Shown here piece by piece: positions 53,851-64,000 of a stretch of 64,000 nucleotides of DNA; the first letter of the stretch is position 1; each line of letters opens with the position of its first letter. The position numbers were made by a program, and so were the translations under genes. The stretch is from the NCBI GenBank assembly GCA_033239005.1, contig BSQZ01000073.1:2076501-2140500 (forward strand). Reading direction: 5' to 3'. The notes under the pieces are model-generated. The model ran no database searches. It had not been told where the DNA came from and was given only the letters and a program-made list of their open reading frames with translations. Source of the stretch: Lamellibrachia satsuma. Its lineage: Eukaryota > Annelida > Polychaeta > Sabellida > Siboglinidae.

Positions 53851-55664
53851 GTAAACAAGACCTCCAAGTCTGAGTCACTGTAGATACTCTACCGGGAACG
53901 ACAGACTAGAACGAGGAGCCACGATTTCAGTACACAAATCACTGTCAATTAACTACAGTGTTCACACAAACTTTAACATTTGCATGCGGTAACGTCGGCA
54001 CATAATTTCTATTCTAGTGGTAAAAAAAACTGCTTTCCACATTTTTCATGCCTTATTCTGTGGGTTGTCAACACTGACTGCCCAAATATGAATGGTGCAA
54101 ACAAGATGATTTCCATTTTGTTGTGACCAAGTTTGTCTGCAGTCTTTGTTCAATGATCATGATTAATTCGCTGCACTTAGGTTTTGTGAGTGCTAACAGT
54201 TCTTTCATAAACGCACCATGCACAATGCAGAGGCAGCAACCATTCATTCTTTTATAAATCCCACAAGCTAAACAAAATGTGCGCCAACAAAACCTATGGC
54301 ACAAAACAAAATGGACATTTTTATATTAATACGATTTATGAACTTGACAAACGCTTGCATGATTACCTGGCCGACCTCGGACTAATGAAATCATTGAAAT
54401 AAGCGATGAGTCTATGTAGAAATTAGAACTACCACAAAGCATAACTGAAATTTATGAAACCCTCTCAACTTTAGCATGTTTCTGGGCTCACAATTTGTCT
54501 GTAAACCCGACATGCACTACATCTAGATTAGCAGACTACTTAATCAGGCTACACCAATTATGTAGCTGCACAAACATAATCTCTTACTGATGCCTTCACT
54601 GGCATTTACACCTTAAAATCTTTCCACCAACTGTTTCAAAACATTGATGGGCCAGAAGGCACATGTCCCATGTATAAGTTTACAATATTGTAAACTTATC
54701 AGACTCATTGCTGAAACTTATTTCCCTCCACAAAAGGGGTGTTTCAGGACTACGTGCAATGCAACATGGGATACGAGACTGTACACAGAATACGTGCCAC
54801 TGCGCACTTCACCTCGTCAAACCTGTGCAGTAAGAAACTCATGATTAATCCTTTAATTTACTCTCACCAGCTACACAAATCTACAAGTGTGATCATCCAT
54901 TACGATAAACTAGGCTGCTTGGATGAAACCATACGATAACTAGACAGTTACTAGGCTGGTCTTCCCATGAAGGCAATGGTAATTAATGCTTGCACAGTCA
55001 CACAGAGAGAGAGAGAGAGAGGCCATACTTTCACTGTGGTCACCAGACACACACCTACAACATGCATGCCTAACTAGTCATCAGAACTACATCGCTACAT
55101 ACATTGGCATTACTGCAGAATGACACAACACTCAATGTAATTATGTCTATCAGCATATTAAAAAACAATTCGACCAAATGCTTACAAAGCAGCATCTGGC
55201 ACCGTCAGATACCCAGGTCACAGCACGTCCATGACACGACGCTTAGACGTGACCATCCACAAACGTTTCTGGATGTCTTCAAGGCTGAAATGTCACAGGT
55301 TCATCTACTGTTGTCAACTCAATACACTTGCGATAGTGTCCTCAAAGCAGCCACTTGTCAAAGACGTCCTGTCTGCATGTCCACTACAACACGTAGCGTG
55401 TGATAATAACTGTCAGTGCAGAAATGGCGTTGTTCGCCATACATTGTTCACAGACACGTGCTGCAGTACTGAGCATGCGGAGGCACTCACTATTCCGATG
55501 GCACTGCATATCAAACATCCAGTATTAAACATCTGCGCAGTCAACGCCTCTACGACGGCTACAATACTGCACACTAGTAGCAGCCCGTCTGTTTATTCTC
55601 GTCTTTCCTATGAAAATAGCTCCTTCTACCTCCCCCCAATGTCTGTGGCGCACACACCGAGGTA

Positions 55665-63608
<7,944 letters not shown>

Positions 63609-63614
63609 CTACAC

Positions 63615-64000
63615 ACAGGTCAACACTCATACAGCCAGTGATCATGTTGACTCCTTATTAGGTCAACACTCATACAGCCAGTGATCATGTTGACTCCGTA
63701 TTAGGTCAACACTCATACAGCCAGTGATCATGTTGACTCCTTATTAGGTCAACACTCATGCAGCCAGTGATCATTTTGACTCCGTATTAGGTCAACACTC
63801 ATACAGCCAGTGATCATGTTGACTCCTTATTAGGTCAACACTCATGCAGCCAGTGATCATTTTGACTCCGTATTAGGTCAACACTCATACAGCCAGTGCT
63901 CATGTTGACTCCGTATTAGGTCAACACTCATACAGCCAGTGATCATGTTGACTCCTTATTAGGTCAACACTCATGCAGCCAGTGATCATTTTGACTCCGT
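63615..64000. repeat. 43-bp minisatellite abutting CtBP exon a, runs off the edge
   Basis: At least nine copies of a 43-bp unit (AGGTCAACACTCATACAGCC, AGTGATCATGTTGACTCCTT). Alternating CTTATT/CGTATT and TACAG/TGCAG variants show a two-unit higher-order pattern. The array begins about ten bases from the exon a acceptor. Confidence 0.96.

Larger units (their letters stand above)
51682..55664. other. intergenic region between convergent genes
   Basis: Contains the FBXO41 3' UTR and, near 51750-51795, an imperfect hairpin (CTTCCGAAAAATATATATAA facing CCCCCGGAAGG) that may be a transposon end. Further right are a cluster of TGACGTGA-type repeats (52720-52850), a 71-bp minisatellite (53355-53850), a short GA tract (about 55003-55020) and no supported gene. 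An AATAAA on the minus strand (55597-55592) could serve CtBP polyadenylation, about 70 bases after its stop. Confidence 0.5.

Overview
This window is animal (metazoan) nuclear DNA. Genes are split by large introns with GT-AG borders, introns carry non-LTR retrotransposons and several DNA-transposon families, and roughly a quarter of the sequence (about 18 kb by my manual tally) is minisatellite. Gene content and transposon types suggest a marine invertebrate bilaterian (mollusc, lophotrochozoan or amphioxus-like), but I cannot fix the phylum from sequence alone.

Two protein-coding genes can be rebuilt exon by exon, and they converge. (1) On the + strand, positions 2884-51681 hold a complete FBXO41-like gene in 17 confident coding exons (1,029 codons by my reconstruction, plus two candidate optional exons). 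It encodes an N-terminal C2H2-like finger, a coiled coil, a low-complexity Gln/Ser-rich linker, an F-box and a leucine-rich C-terminal domain. (2) On the - strand, positions 63608-55665 hold the last seven coding exons of a CtBP (C-terminal binding protein, D-2-hydroxyacid dehydrogenase-like corepressor) gene, about 350 codons. Its 5' exons lie beyond the right edge. The two 3' ends are about 4 kb apart.

Layout: 1-2883, upstream flank with a LINE 3' fragment and a transposon-protein relic. 2884-28932, FBXO41 exons 1-8, with introns filled by minisatellites, two TTAA-flanked elements, a pogo-like MITE, a hAT-like element and Cys-rich transposon relics. 29 kb-37 kb, two CR1-like LINEs antisense to the host gene, one close to full length, flanking the F-box exon. 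37.2-45.3 kb, the leucine-rich exons. 45.3-51.1 kb, a degenerate transposon with long inverted arms in the last intron, itself hit by a LINE and by three minisatellites. 51.7-55.7 kb, intergenic. 55.7-64 kb, CtBP.

The most unusual signal is that minisatellites are tied to splice sites. In three introns (FBXO41 intron 11, and the CtBP introns before exons b and f) the tandem unit contains the 3' splice site plus the first 13 to about 75 bases of the downstream exon, so the acceptor and a piece of exon are repeated 5-10 times into the intron. Separately, FBXO41 intron 2 looks as if it was created by a hAT-like MITE whose 8-bp target duplication supplies both splice sites.
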